Positions 47,064 through 59,362 of a stretch of 64,000 nt of DNA are shown here, piece after piece. The DNA is taken from positions 2,730,501 to 2,794,500 of the forward strand of contig JAESUZ010005169.1 in the NCBI GenBank assembly GCA_017311185.1, given 5' to 3'. Below the pieces are notes generated by a model. That model saw only the letters and a list, made by a program, of their open reading frames with translations, was not told where the DNA came from and did no database searches. Position 1 is the first letter of the stretch, and every line of letters starts with the position of its first letter. Both the position numbers and the translations under genes were made by a program. Origin of the DNA: Proteles cristata cristata. Lineage: Eukaryota > Chordata > Mammalia > Carnivora > Hyaenidae.

Positions 47064-47089
47064 GTATCCCTAAATATCTAAATACCATC

Positions 47090-47640
47090 ACTTAGGTTTG
47101 TTCTTTCAAATCAGTATAAATGAAGTCACGCAGCGTGCCTGCTCCTAAGTCTGCCGTCTTTCACTGAATATTTCTGATACTCACGTTATTCCATGTTGTA
47201 TCATTTAGTTTATTTTCAGTGCTACACAATAATCCATTTAATGAATGTATCACCATGCGTTTATCCATTAATTCCATTGTTCATGGGCATTAACATTATT
47301 TCCACTTTTTTCTTTTTACTGTTTTATTTATTTGTGTGTAAGAGAGACAGCATAAGCCGGGGAGGGTCAGAGAGAGAGGGAAATACAGAATCTGAAACGG
47401 CGCCAGGCTCTGAGCTGGCTGTCAGCACAGAGCCTGATGCCGGGCTCGAACCCACGAACCGTGAGATCATGACCTGAGCCAAAGTCAGACGCTTAACCGA
47501 CTAAGCTACCCAGGTGCCCCACATTATTTCCACTTTGGAGCAGTAATGGACTGTGCTGATATAAACACTACTGCATATGTCTCCAGGGAAAGCTTTAATT
47601 TGCATGTACTCATGAAGTTGGAAATCATGTATAGGTATTC
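47090..47640 (-). mobile_element. Ancient L1 ORF2 fragment, split by a SINE
   Basis: 'ctttcactgaatatttctgatactcacgttattccatgttgtatcatttag...aatccatttaatgaatgtatcaccatgcg...' continues after the SINE as 'tggactgtgctgatataaacactactgc'. This is the antisense of the L1 ORF2 C-terminal region. Confidence 0.7.
47293..47536 (-). mobile_element. CAN-SINE inside an L1 fragment
   Basis: The body is 47309-47520. A perfect 16-bp duplication ACATTATTTCCACTTT (47293-47308, 47521-47536). Retains several CpGs. The sequence at the tail side differs slightly (GTGTGTAAGAGAGACAG). Confidence 0.96.
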
Positions 47641-48612
47641 ATATGTTTTCCTCTCATTTATAGATGTTTTATCATCATTGTAAAGAGAACATTTTCTGGA
47701 TTTTATCTGAGGTCAAAAGTCACAGGTTTAAGAGAAGGAGGCAATTTTCCCAAATTGTGTAATTAATTACCCTGCTGGCTGCTCCATGGCCTTCCCTCAC
47801 TCTGTGCTTCTTCTGAAGCAGACAAACTGAAATTGGCTATTATGTTGGGAAAACTCACTGTAATGTGTATGCTGTATGGGATTGCAGTTTTATCAGCTGT
47901 TAACTTAATGGCATTTCTTTTATATCAAGAAATTTCTCAAATGTCCTTATTCTTCAATAGCATCCTTCCAATTGCTTCACTGATGCTTTGGGTTTATTTG
48001 TGTCTCAGTAATCATTTATTAGGCAATAGGAGGGTAAATAAATTGACTCACACTTCTTGTGAAGCAGAATTAAGAAATTTAACAAGTAAGTAGAGAGGCA
48101 AGGGAAAGAACACATTAATTGTTGCAGTATCAACAATGGTAATAGAAATTGCCTTAAACTTCCAATCTATATGCTCAGATCTATAGTGCTCACTGAGTTG
48201 AAGAAAAAATTAATGATATCATAGGCCCATCTAGAAATTTCTATAATGAGGTATATGTATAGTTGAGTAGGTCAGCATCTGTTCCACCCTCCTCCCAGTG
48301 ACCATCGGTACCAAAGAGACAAACCAGCAAAAAAATCCATTTTTTCCAGACAATCTTACAGGTAGGATTTTGGATGTGATTTAAGGAGAAAGCTTTGCTT
48401 CATCTTCTTTTGAGGATTCTCTTCTCCAAAATAGTTGAGGAATTACTGGGTACCAAAAGTCAAGCACAGATATCCTCCTTGGATAAATGGTGGTTTAATC
48501 ACTTATGATAGTAGCAGATTGCTGATGTCTAGATCACAGATAAAATTGTGTGTTCAGGGGCCACTATTTCCAGAGGTAGCGTCCTTATTTCTCATCTTTG
48601 TAATTGTGCAGC

Positions 48613-48613
<1 letters not shown>
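47641..48613. other. Unassigned sequence
   Basis: The open frame at 47833-48093 is hydrophobic but without a coding context. Nothing else recognised. Confidence 0.45.

Positions 48614-48654
<41 letters not shown>
48614..48654. repeat. (TG)n microsatellite
   Basis: About 20 pure TG units. Confidence 0.97.
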
Positions 48655-48657
<3 letters not shown>

Positions 48658-49069
48658 TGTACATCCTTATTAGGCCAGATGGGCAACTTAATCTAAAAGC
48701 CATTCCTAGTAATTCCATTTACAGAGTATTTCTCCAACTCTTCTAAAGATTGTATAAAAACTAATGTTCTGTATTAATCATTTCTTGACTTAAAACACTA
48801 AGGTTGTTTCTGCTTTCTCTAAGTTAACCCTGAATTAAAATATATGTATATATATTTGATACAAGAAATAGTTGCAGACAAATAAATACTCAAGAATAAA
48901 AACCTGTGATTAGCTGTCTCATCTGAATCGGTTTGTGGGCAGTAAAGATTTTTCCAATAAGGAAATAGGGTTACTATAAAAAAAATAGGGAGATTAAATA
49001 CAGCTTTAGGAATATATGAATGTTGAAATGAATTTAATTTATGTGATTTATTCACTCAATAGTATCTGA
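48655..49069. other. Unassigned sequence
   Basis: Nothing recognised. Confidence 0.5.
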
Positions 49070-49348
49070 AGCCATACACAAAAGATTATACATTGGATGA
49101 TACCATTTATATATAATTTCTAGGAAAGTTATGTATATGGAGACAATACCAGTGGTTGCCTGATGCTGAGGGTAGAGGAAGGGATGACTGCCAAGAGGCA
49201 TGAAGGAATTTTTTAGGATGATGAAAATACTCTAAAACTAGAATGTGGTTATCATTGTAAAATTCCATAAAGTTACTGAGCATGTTTAGTTGAATACTTA
49301 TAATGGGTGAATTTAACGGAATATCTGCTATACTTTTAAAGCTGTTTT
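49070..49348 (+). mobile_element. Ancient L1M 3' UTR fragment
   Basis: 'ccatttatatataatttctaggaaagttatg', 'accagtggttgcctgatgctgagggtag', 'tttttaggatgatgaaaatactctaaaactagaatgtggttatc', and 'ataatgggtgaatttaacgg' are the ordered landmarks of an L1M 3' end. Confidence 0.8.
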
Positions 49349-49588
49349 TAAAGCTATCTCTTTTTTTTTCTTATTTTTCTAAATGATTTTTTTTGAGAGA
49401 GAGCATGTGTATGTGCATGAATAGGGGAGGGGTGAAGAGAGAGGGGCATAAGGATCCAAAGCAGGCTCCTTGCTGACAGCAGAGACCAATTCAGGGTTTG
49501 ACCCCTGGAATGGTGAGATCATGACTTGAGCCAAAGCCAGATGCTTAACCAACTGAGCCACAAATGTACCCCTAAAGTTATTTCTTTT
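49349..49588 (-). mobile_element. CAN-SINE
   Basis: The body is 49365-49572, with diverged head right (GAGCCACAAATGTACCCC). 16-bp duplication TAAAGYTATYTCTTTT (49349-49364, 49573-49588) with two transitions. Confidence 0.93.
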
Positions 49589-49827
49589 AAAAAATTGATA
49601 AGTCAAAATTTCTTAAATGTCTAATAAAAATTGGCATATACATAGCGTAAATATTAAGAAAAGATATATGCCAAAGTAATTATCTTATTTTAAAATCGAA
49701 GACTATATTTTTTCAACCTAAGCAGAGAACACTCAACATAACAGCTCTCTAGGAAAACAAAGTGTCTAACTTAATGTGTGGAAATATTGAACAAGACCAT
49801 AACTAGAAAAGAAATTTTTAAAAATGC

Positions 49828-50052
49828 ATTTAAGGAGGGGCACCTGGGTTAAGCATCTGACTTTGGCTCAGGTCATGATCTCACCGTTCATGGTTTTGAA
49901 CCCCACATAGGTTTCTGTGCTGACAGCTCAGAGCCTGGAGCCTGTTTCAGATTCTGTGTCTCCCTCTCTGCCCCTCCCCCACTCGTGCTCTGTCTCTCTC
50001 TGTCTCAAAATTAAATAAAACCAAAAAAAATTTTTAAAAAGAAATTTAAGGA
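49828..50052 (+). mobile_element. CAN-SINE with head deletion
   Basis: The body is 49837-50043. The head reads GGGGCACCTGGGTTAAGC, so about 12 bases including the A-box-like segment are missing. 9-bp duplication ATTTAAGGA (49828-49836, 50044-50052). Ending TCTCAAAATTAAATAAAACC. Confidence 0.92.
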
Positions 50053-50636
50053 AACTTTCTTTTCCAAAAATATTAAGAGCCAGACATGTAAGAACTTCTT
50101 TTATTCAAATATTTTAGTATTAGCTAATTTCTGATATTAAATATTTCCCAGATCATATAAAACTTATTTAATTCTAATCACCTTTTATTCTAATACAATA
50201 GCACAGAAGACAACATCAATAAGAAAAAAAATGGAGGTAGTATACATATGTAATGAGACAATAGAACTAGTTCTACATTATTTAAGTAACTTCTTAAAAT
50301 GGATTTATTTTGTGAACATTTCAATTTGTAAAAAAATTAATTCAATTAATGGTATGAATAGTATAGAGAGAAATTTTAATTCTTTTCTTGGTAGTAATTT
50401 AAAGCACTTGATAAAACATATATAAACATTTGTATAAACATATGCATGCACCACACAGGCATTGAATCCATTTAATGGTGAGGCATTCTTATTTATATTT
50501 AAATCGTGATCACACTTCTTGTAAGAAAAAGCATGGTTTACATTTTTTCTGGAAATTCTAGCAGTGTCAATTAGACCAAACACAGAAATAAGTATAATGG
50601 CTATTGAAAGAAGAGTAACACATATGAATATTTATT
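50053..50636. other. Unassigned AT-rich DNA
   Basis: Nothing recognised. Confidence 0.5.
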
Positions 50637-51444
50637 GGTAAATGCTGGAGGCCGGATCCGGCAGGTCCAGGAGTCCCTGAAAGATGGACTGTGTCAGCAA
50701 GAGATGGTGAGAGAGCCCTGGAGATTCTTTGTGATCACCAGCCAGGCATCTCTGCCCTGACTGGGGCTCAACTTTATTTTATAAGTATTTGGGGGAAGGC
50801 ACAGAAGTGGCATTTGCCTTAGACAATGATTTCTGACAACAAACTTCTTTGATATGTAAGAATTTCCCAGAAATCTAGAAGACTCCTGCATAACCTTCAT
50901 CAATAGTGATTGAGATGCTTATCCTATGGGGAAAAAGGTATCTTTAGACAAAGTTTTTAGCATAAAAAGGGTGAAGTTACTTCTTTTAAGGTCTTCCAGG
51001 AAACACCTTTGCTCCCATAATGACAAAAGTAGTTCCTCAATAAGTTCCTACACAGGGAGTAATCAGCATATACAAGGCCAGGAAATGCTCCAAGCAGAAA
51101 CAAATGGGTGAGGGTGGATATCTTCCCTTAACTATAAATTAGGCTCTTTGTCTCAGGGCCAGACTCAAGCCCTCTTTATTATGTAAGTCTTGGATCTGCA
51201 AGACCCCTAGGAAGAGCCTTTTATCCACAATGTTTTCATCAGAAATCTCTTTGGAAAAGGCAGGGATACACCTTTCCTTATGAGCAATCTGTGTGGGGGA
51301 TATCGGTCTGATCTGGAATATTGTGAGGCTTGGTCAATACCAGCAGCCTCACTTACAACATGAGCCAGTAGTAGCAGAAGGAGATACCAGTTTCCTTGCT
51401 GTGACTGCCATCCAGAGAGGCTGGTGTGGCTCCCGGCAGGTAAA
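50637..51444 (-). mobile_element. Solo LTR, class II-like ERV, family A copy 1
   Basis: The LTR is 50643-51438 (796 bp), reading in antisense. On the + strand it starts TGCTGGAGGCCGG and ends GGCTCCCGGCA. A perfect 6-bp duplication GGTAAA flanks it (50637-50642, 51439-51444). It is homologous along its length, in opposite orientation, to 56820-57663. Six-base duplications are typical of class II (ERVK-like) integration. There is no internal viral sequence, primer-binding site region or second LTR, so it is the product of LTR-LTR recombination. Family name not assigned. Confidence 0.93.
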
Positions 51445-51984
51445 TAAATATATAACTTAATAAGAGTATCATTAAAACATTAGAATGTAATATGTGAATA
51501 TGTGTAGATTTTGGCTAGAAATAATTGTATATTGATACATAGGTGATGACAATAAAAGGACCTATTTAAATATGTAACAATTATTTAAAAAGTAAGAAAG
51601 AATTTCAGAAATACTTGCACTATATAGGAGAAATAAAAGGTCAGTATTACTATTTTATTAGAAGCTCTTACAAATCAATAAAATATTAACTAGTAGATAA
51701 ATGGAATAAGCACACTTAAAGTAATTTATAAAAGACATCATCTCAGTGACTAATAAGCATTTAAAGAAGTGTTCTACTTTGGTAAATTGTCAATTTAATG
51801 GAATTTTAAAAATGACTAGAAGTCGTATTTTTCTGTTAAATAATCAAAGCTAAAAATAGGTTATAATATTCATCACTTACTAAAATGAACTGATATGGAT
51901 ACTGCCATACATATTTAAATGAAATAAACCTGGTAATCCTCCCAGATATCTATTGAGCACCTTTTAGAAATAGTTTATTTAATA
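51445..51984. other. Unassigned AT-rich DNA
   Basis: Nothing recognised. Confidence 0.5.
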
Positions 51985-52098
51985 TATTTCTTGGAGGGAT
52001 ATCTGGCTGGCTCAGTCAGTAGAGGATGTAGCTCTTCTTGAGGTCTTGAGTTCAAGCCCTATATTGGGCACAGACATCACTTATTTAAAAAAAAATGC
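51985..52098 (+). mobile_element. Short old CAN-SINE
   Basis: GGAGGGATATCTGGCTGGCT, 'gaggtcttgagttcaagccctatattgggcacagacatcacttattt' and an A-rich tail. Of the type without CT tract. Confidence 0.8.
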
Positions 52099-52109
52099 CT
52101 ATTTAAAAG

Positions 52110-52376
52110 TATATTTCTGGACTAAATCATTCCTTTCCAATGAATTTATTCTACATAAATAATAAAAAATGTAACATGTTTACAAGAATGTTCATAGAAC
52201 CTATATTTGCAGAAGCAAAAAATAGAACCACACTAAATGCATTAAAAGTCATATTACTCCCAGACAATGGAGAACTATGAGACCATTCCAATGTGACGGA
52301 ATATATCATATTTGCTAATACATCCTAAAGTGTAAAAATAGGCAGCAAATCAGAACAGTGTTCTGCCATTGTGTGT

Positions 52377-52412
<36 letters not shown>

Positions 52413-52620
52413 GTAGGATGAATATACATGTGAACACTGATAGTTCATATTAATATGAAAAATATAGATGATACTAACAAAAGATTAACTGTGATTTCAT
52501 CTGATGGCACTGAGTCTGTTTTTATTTTCTTCTTTTTGGTGCAATGGACTTTATATAGTAGGAAAGACAAAAAATGACATTAATTGTACTAAAACTAAAA
52601 CATCCACAAAATGCAGGAAA
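52110..52620 (+). mobile_element. Ancient L1M 3'-region fragment
   Basis: 'tgtttacaagaatgttcatagaacctatatttgcagaagcaaaaaatag', 'cagaacagtgttc', a (GT)n array at the position where this family has one, and a '...tttttattttcttctttttggtgc' segment. Diverged. Confidence 0.7.
52371..52409. repeat. (GT)n microsatellite within L1M
   Basis: About 18 GT units with one ACGT interruption. Confidence 0.95.
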
Positions 52621-54349
52621 TATGGATTAAGGAATGAAATCCTGATTCTTACAAAGAATACCAGTAATAATACCCATTGCCACAATAATTGAAGTATGTT
52701 TCTATTTTGACCAATTCCTCACTCTGGTTTTTTTGGGAGAGGGCAGGGGAGGTCTTCTTTTGAAACACTTGCCTTTACTTTGGATTAACTCTGGTAAAGA
52801 AAAGAGCTCTCTTTTGCATGTCTTACTTGAGTCCTGCTATCCCTAATACATAGCTTACTACTAGACTTTGCTTTCTCTTTGTTAATTAGGTAATTGATAC
52901 TATCCACCAAATATTACATATATAATCCATGACAATAACTACAGAACAATTTTCTAAATATCCAGTAATGTCTAAAATGTAATTCCTCCCCTCAGAGAGT
53001 TTACAAATGAATGAAGAGTATAAGTTTCTGTTGCCTAGCTATGTCCTTATTTTTGTGTAATGTAATTCATATTTGAGTTATTGCCTATAATCCTAGGATA
53101 AGCCAAGCAATATCTATCTAACTGATAACTTAAGTATCTGGCCTCATGTATTTTTCTAAAAATTAAACTTTAAGGATTCTCATTCTTTGTATATATCAGA
53201 TATTTTGAAGGCGCCTTTTTACATATTCAACACAATTTTTGACTTCTTATTATCTGAATTAGTGTCACTTGCTTTGATAGATTCCTAAGAACCTAATTCT
53301 TTATAACTGAACTAAGTAATTTAAATATGCAAAAAGTTATATTAATCTTTGACCATCATTTATTTTTGTATGGCTATGCAAATGGATGCCCTACTCTTTT
53401 CTAATATATTCTCTCATGATTGTGTAATAACAATAACTATAATAATTGTGGTATTTAGTAAAATAATATTTTGTTTAATTGTTGGTGACAATATTGGCTT
53501 AACATTCTTCAAGTGTTTTAACTGAAGAATTTCTAAAGTTAAATGAACATGAAGGTTTCTTGTCATTGTCTGCAGGGGGGAAAAGCAAGGTAGCAAGCAG
53601 CAAGTATGAAATATATTTGAAAATTAGTATTTATATTTGTAATCAGTGTACCGTTACCTTAATGTTCCACAAAATGTGTTATTTCTTATAATTATGTTTG
53701 TGACTTTCCACAGGCTGCATAAAGATATATCAAACACGTATTGGATTTTCCTGACTCTAAAAATACTTAGCTAACTTTAACTGACATTTCTTGACCATCC
53801 CTCAATTAGAAATAAAGTTTAAAATGGGTAATGTTTATGAACTCAAATTGTGCTTTAGTGAATCACGATTTTTAAAATCACTTATTTTTATGACTTTGCT
53901 TAATTGTAGATTTGAATCACTTAAGATCTCTATTGACTCAAAAAGTGCTATAACAATTCACTTTAAATGAAAGTGTCACTCACAGTCTTGACAATTAACC
54001 CAGTTAACCTGCTGTGTGAAAAAGTTAACATCAGCCTTAACCTCATGTACTGAAGTGTTTCTCATCATGTCACATGTGCATTTCATTTCTGAGAAAGCCA
54101 TATTTTTGTTCTCTTTGCATTAGGATTTCTCATTAAATACACAACATGGAGATGCTGTAAGCACTTAAATGACAAAGCACTGAATGGGGAATGTATAAGA
54201 CCTAGGCAGAATTCAGAATGTAAAAATCAAGCCATGTAACAAATAATTCTATCTGCTGGTAAAAAGCTGCAGTAGTTCCTGACAACTAATGCAAAAGTCA
54301 CTGGATTCATTATATAACAGTGAGATTTCTTGTATCTTATCTCTTTTTT
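52621..54349. other. AT-rich unique-looking DNA
   Basis: No repeat recognised. 53830-54330 is complex, low in simple sequence and could be conserved noncoding DNA, but this cannot be tested here. Confidence 0.45.
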
Positions 54350-54665
54350 AAAGCCAAATTTCATTTCCTCTTCTTCTGGAAAGACTTCCTGCACATTTAA
54401 GAGATGTTATGTTATTATAATTTTTATCCTTTTCTCCATAGGGGGAAAAAGTACCTTCCCTTCCAAATGCCCATCATGCTAATTTTATGCCTTTTTTATT
54501 ATAGTAAAATTTAAAAATCTTGGTCATTATAATTGCTTTTGGTCTTATCTTCCCTGTGAATATTCTATGAGATGTGACAGCATTATTCCTGATAGCCCAC
54601 ACATTGAGAATCACAATGCCTTGCATATGGTTAGTACTCAATCCATATATTTAAAGAAAAGAATG
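54350..54665 (+). mobile_element. L2 3'-end fragment
   Basis: 'tggaaagacttcctgcacatttaagag' and 'caatgccttgcatatggttagtactcaatccatatattt' match the order of the L2 3' end. Confidence 0.5.
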
Positions 54666-55714
54666 GAAAATGCATGATTGAATTATCTTGTACTACCCTT
54701 ATTGTAGCATTTATTCTTGTAGTGCTAATAAAATGTCCATGAGTATCAAAGTATGATATAAACTATTTTTTAAGAAAGAGAAATAATAATATATTACCTT
54801 TGTAATCTTATAGTGTTTAATACCACTACTATCCAGTTATTGTTATTTTTTTTTTCTCATAAAGAAAATCATAGTCATGCCAATTGGGTTTTTGCCACGG
54901 TATGTCCAGTGGGAATCACACAGGCAATCACTTCATTAAAATGGCTAATTATGCCATTAAATGGTAAATTATGTTAGAATAATCTGAAAGTTCATGGAAG
55001 AAAGATTAAGAGACTAAAAAAGACATATGATATATAGGAGCACACATGGTATTTGACAGAAAAGGTCTGGGTTTGAGATCTATCAGAGACATTAAAGGCA
55101 ATACCCTGTGAAAATTGTACAATTACACATCTGTAAAATGAGAATAAATCATGAACTATGCACCTTTTGTATAACTTAAACAAAGTTGTGTAAACTCATA
55201 ACTATATAAATATACCTATAATGATTTGCATTTCCATTCAAGTAATGTGGTTTGCTCTGTGGAAGTTATTTGAAAATGATAAACCCTTTGTAAGTGCTCT
55301 TAGTTGGTGTTGTATAAGCTATGCAAATCAGAGGAAAATAGACTTAGAAATGTCACTTATAGAATGTATTGAATACAGTAATAACTAAAGTGTAATATAC
55401 ACCAGGTACTATTATTACTTCTATTTTCTATTCATTTATGTATTTTGTTAATTCATAAAAATACTATGATTAAAAATTACATTTGTGAATACTTAAACTG
55501 ACTTTTCTTCAGTACATTAGGCATTCCCTTGATTTATTGTTCATTATTTTTTCTATTGGAAAACATGACTAATTTATTGACATTTGAAGAGATAAATTCT
55601 AACAAAAAGAGGAGCATGCTTCTTTTCCCTCTTAGAGATTACAATGCTGTTTCTTACACAGAAATATTGATGAATTGAGGTTTTTTATTCATATTAAACT
55701 GGAAGGCTGAATTG
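54666..55714. other. Unassigned AT-rich DNA
   Basis: Nothing recognised. Confidence 0.5.
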
Positions 55715-56224
55715 ACTTTGAGAGGCCTAGATAAACTGAACCAAAAACTTAACCAGCTTTTCCGCTTCTGAACAAGTGCTTGCGCTACGGGAAGCCATTA
55801 CCTAACCAGCTCTTTCTGCTTCTGTAACAATGCTTAAGGCTTGCTTTCCCGCTTCCCCGGATCTACCGGGCGGCTACACACGGTCCTAGGCCACCAGATT
55901 GCCCAAGCGACTAGCCTCATGTTCCCTCCATCACCCCACCTTGGCGGCAGCCAATCCGAAAAGGCCAGCGGCTACCCCCCACCTTGCTGAGGGAAGGGCC
56001 TGGAGAGAGAGATGTTAACCTGTTAGTCGCCAAACAAGACTTTAGACTCGCTCTATGATAGGCTGAATTCAAAGGTATCCCAAATGTTGTAATTGGATCC
56101 CGCCAAAAACCTGATGGCGGGAACCAATCAGATACGGTATATGTTCACATTTAAATGTTAACCAATGGCAAACTTGTAACCATGGAAATCTCCTGTCCCT
56201 CCCCATGACTTGTTTACTTCTGTC

Positions 56225-56232
56225 TATAAAAA
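56225..56232 (+). promoter_or_regulatory. TATA box of the class I LTR
   Basis: TATAAAAA, followed about 25-30 bp later by GC-rich sequence where R would begin. Predicted from position in the LTR. Confidence 0.75.
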
Positions 56233-56307
56233 GGCTGCAAAGGCTTTGTTCAGGGCCTCTCCGCATCACCAGCGACCAGTGCGCGGAGGTCCGGGTTCGA
56301 ACCTGCA

Positions 56308-56313
56308 AATAAA
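56308..56313 (+). terminator. AATAAA polyadenylation signal of the class I LTR
   Basis: AATAAA about 75 bp after the TATA box, followed by a GT-rich region (about 56338-56370), the normal order for a compact R. Confidence 0.75.
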
Positions 56314-56393
56314 CAACCCTTGCCGCTTGGCTTTGACTCTGGTCTCTGGTGGTCTGATTTTGGGGTTTTCTCGAACTCTGGGCGTTTCAACTT

Positions 56394-56813
56394 ATGATTT
56401 TTTGAAGTAACTGTATTATCTTTCATTAACCAGTGGACAAATAACATTTTCTATCCTCAGCACAGAAAAATAAAATACATGTATATAAACATAATAAAAT
56501 CATTGTGATATTTTACACAAACTTTCGAGGAATTCTAATCTTGAATTTGAGATTTACTTTAAAAATAGCCTTTTCTAGGATCTCTCCATGATGACATAGT
56601 TGTCTTTAATTATTTATTGGAACATAAAGAAAAAATGAAAAATAATGCACATTTTCCCTGGAGATTGCCAATGTTGCTAATTTGATTTGTATTCTTCCAG
56701 ATGGAACATGCAAAATATATAAACAAGTTGTTATGTAAATAAATATCAATCTACATTTTCAGTCTACAGATGAGTGCACCATATTTGATTTATCTAAACT
56801 GAGATATCTGGAG
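56394..56813. other. Unassigned AT-rich DNA
   Basis: Nothing recognised. Confidence 0.5.
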
Positions 56814-57669
56814 ATACATTGCCGGGAGCCGCACCAGCCTCTCTGGATGGCAGTCACAGCAAGGAAACTGGTATCTCCTTCTGCTACTACTGGCTCATGT
56901 TGTAAGTGAGGCTGCTGGTATTGATCAGGCCTCACAAAATTCCAGATCAGACCGATATCCTCCACACAGATTGCTCATAAGGAAAGGCATATCCCTGCCT
57001 TTTCCAAAGAGATTTCTGATGAAAACATTGTGGATAAAAGGCTCTTCCTGTAGTCCTTGCAGATCCAAGACTTAACATAATAAAAGGGGCTTGAGTCTGG
57101 CCCTGAGATGAAGAGCCTAATTTAGAGTTAAGGGCAGATATCCACCCCCACCCATTTGTTTCTGCCTGGAGCATTTTCTGGCCTTGTATATGCTGACTAC
57201 TCCCTGTGAAGGAACCCATTGAGGAACTTCTTCCTTTTGTGATCATGAGAGCAAAGGTATCTCCTGAAAGACCTGTTTTTGACCCCTTCTCACAGAGAAG
57301 TAACTTCACCCTCTTATGCTAAAACCATTGTCTTGTATGCTAAAGATGCCTCCCTTCCCCATAAGATAAGCATCTAAATCCCCTACCTCAATTGCTATTG
57401 ATAAAGGTTATGCATGAGTCTTCTACAAATTTATGTTCCGGGAAATTCTTACATATCAAAGAAGTTTGTTGTCAGAAATCATTGTCTAAGACAAATGCGA
57501 CTTCTGTGCCATCTCCAGAACACTTAAAATAAAGTTGAGCCCCAGTCAGAGCAGAGATGCCTGCCTGGTGATCAGAAAGAATCCCCGGGGCTCTCTCACT
57601 GTCTCTTGCTGGCACCATCCATCCTTCAGGGACCCCTGGACCTGCCGGATCCGGTCTCTGACAATACAT
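56814..57669 (+). mobile_element. Solo LTR, class II-like ERV, family A copy 2
   Basis: The LTR is 56820-57663 (844 bp), starting TGCCGGGAGCCGC and ending GGTCTCTGACA. A perfect 6-bp duplication ATACAT (56814-56819, 57664-57669). It is the same family as 50643-51438, inverted. An AATAAA lies at 57528-57533, about 130 bp before the 3' end. Copy 2 is about 48 bp longer than copy 1. The matching regions contain clear substitutions and indels, so the two are not a recent duplication. Confidence 0.94.
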
Positions 57670-58299
57670 GTTGTATATAATTTTTCCTATTGTAAAAAAC
57701 ACCGTCATGTATATTGTTAAAGATGGCCTTAAGTTAGTAAAAACTAAAGGGAATTGTTCTCTAGTTTAGAATATATGAGACGCAATCAAGATTTAGGGAA
57801 TCTTTGCTACTCTCAAGAGCCTCCTAACAGATTATTTAGGAACATAGAAAGAATTCAGGAAACCTTCCTGCCTGCAAGATTATTTACACATCAGATCTAA
57901 CAATGCCTGATGTTTTTTTAAGATCATAGATGTAACAGGATTACAGTATAGTCATTTGCTTGAAATCAGATTCATGATATATAGCAATTTTTCTTTAGAT
58001 GCTGTCCAAAGTAACTCAAGATCTGGCAAGATTCTTTATGGAATCTTAAACTACCAATGTTAGCTGACAAAATGAAGCATTCTTAGTATCAAGCCTAATA
58101 GAAAAAAAAATTATTCTTTTGGTAGTATGGTTGAAATAACATATAATAGCTATAATGATGTTAATTAACTTTTCTATAGTAGCTCAGATTCTTGATGGTC
58201 AAAATGAATTATATGTATCTAATGTATTGACTTGGAGAATTAAGAAACACAGCTATTTCAGACATTATAAATTAAGGTATTAACAGATTTGAATAAACA
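57670..58299. other. Unassigned AT-rich DNA
   Basis: Nothing recognised. Confidence 0.5.
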
Positions 58300-59333
58300 T
58301 TTTTTTTCCTTTTTCAAGTTTTTATTTAAATTCCAGTTAATTAACATATAATGTGACATTAGTTTCAGGTGTAGAGTCTACTGATTCATCACTTACATAC
58401 AATACCCAGTGCTCATCACAACAATGCCGGAGACCGAAACTGTACAGGTCCTCCCTGATGGCAAGGCCTAAGGAAAAACCTGTGGGAACAGACTGCAAGG
58501 CAATCCAAAGAACCCCCTGAAGAATTCTTCTTCTCTATTTAGTCTGTACCTTTTACTCTCACTTGTGCTGTTAGTCTATTCTAGGGTTAATATGAAACCA
58601 GAATCGCCCAAAGATTCCCCCTTCCTCCAAAATGGAATGTACCTAAATGTCATGTCCGCCCTCCCAATCAGATGTTGTCTAACGAATATTGTAGCAATTA
58701 GCAAAATTAGAGACAGTCCAGTATGCATGGGGTCTATAAGAGACCTAGAATTCATTTTCCTTGTATGGGTCTAATTGTCAGTAAGAATACATATTATGCT
58801 ATAAGCAGAGACAAAAAGAAGACTTACTAGTTTCGGAGGACTTTCTCAAAAAGTGTTAGAGAAAATTTGCCTGCTGACCTCAAGCCTGTAAGGCAACTTA
58901 TGGATTGTTCTGGCCAAAGAATGAGATTGGTAAATGCAGAGACCAAATTCTAGTTGATCCACGTAAAACATTTCCACACATCATCTATGATAAATGTTGA
59001 CACTGTTCTTTCTTAGTAAAGGGTTGTGAGAGTCTATTACCTCCCACTGTGGGTACAAGTAGATCCTGTTTTTGCATGCCCACTGAATTTAAACAATTAA
59101 AGGGCACCGTTATCTCATGTATTCTGGCAATATGCTTCACTTATCCTTAGATACCCTGACATATGTAGTAAAGAATATGTAGAACGTTGTTATGACGACC
59201 TGGTTAAATTTTATTGGTTGAAGTGAAAATCATGTACCGTGAAATCACTGTTGCCAAGAAAACTTAGAAATGTTAAGTCCTATGACTGTATTCAAAAAAT
59301 GTAAATTGTTTAAGCATGATTGTTTGGGTTAGC

Positions 59334-59342
59334 TATATAAAA
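59334..59342 (+). promoter_or_regulatory. TATA box of LTR family B
   Basis: TATATAAAA preceded by GTTAGC. Its position near the 3' end of the LTR fits a long U3. Confidence 0.65.
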
Positions 59343-59356
59343 ACCTTAAGCTGAAA

Positions 59357-59362
59357 AATAAA
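59357..59362 (+). terminator. AATAAA signal of LTR family B
   Basis: AATAAA only about 20 bp downstream of the TATA box, which means a very short R or a signal lying before R; in several class II LTRs the two are close together. Confidence 0.6.

Larger units (their letters stand above)
55715..56393 (+). mobile_element. Solo LTR, class I (gammaretrovirus-like) ERV
   Basis: The LTR is 55719-56389 (671 bp), with TGAGAGGCC start and GGGCGTTTCA end. A perfect 4-bp duplication ACTT (55715-55718, 56390-56393) is typical of gamma-type integration. It has CCAAT-like sequences (about 56122, 56160), a TATA box and an AATAAA in the right order for U3-R-U5. CpGs and overall composition are well preserved compared with the neighbourhood, so it may be rather young. 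No internal viral genes. Open frames here are shadows. Confidence 0.93.

Noticed and set aside
56947..57309. 120-codon open frame on the - strand
   Set aside because: It lies in antisense inside a solo LTR and has no recognised domain; LTRs do not carry genes there.
50643..57663. The two inverted LTRs as the ends of one provirus
   Set aside because: Proviral LTRs are direct repeats sharing one duplication; these are inverted, have different duplications, and no viral genes lie between them.
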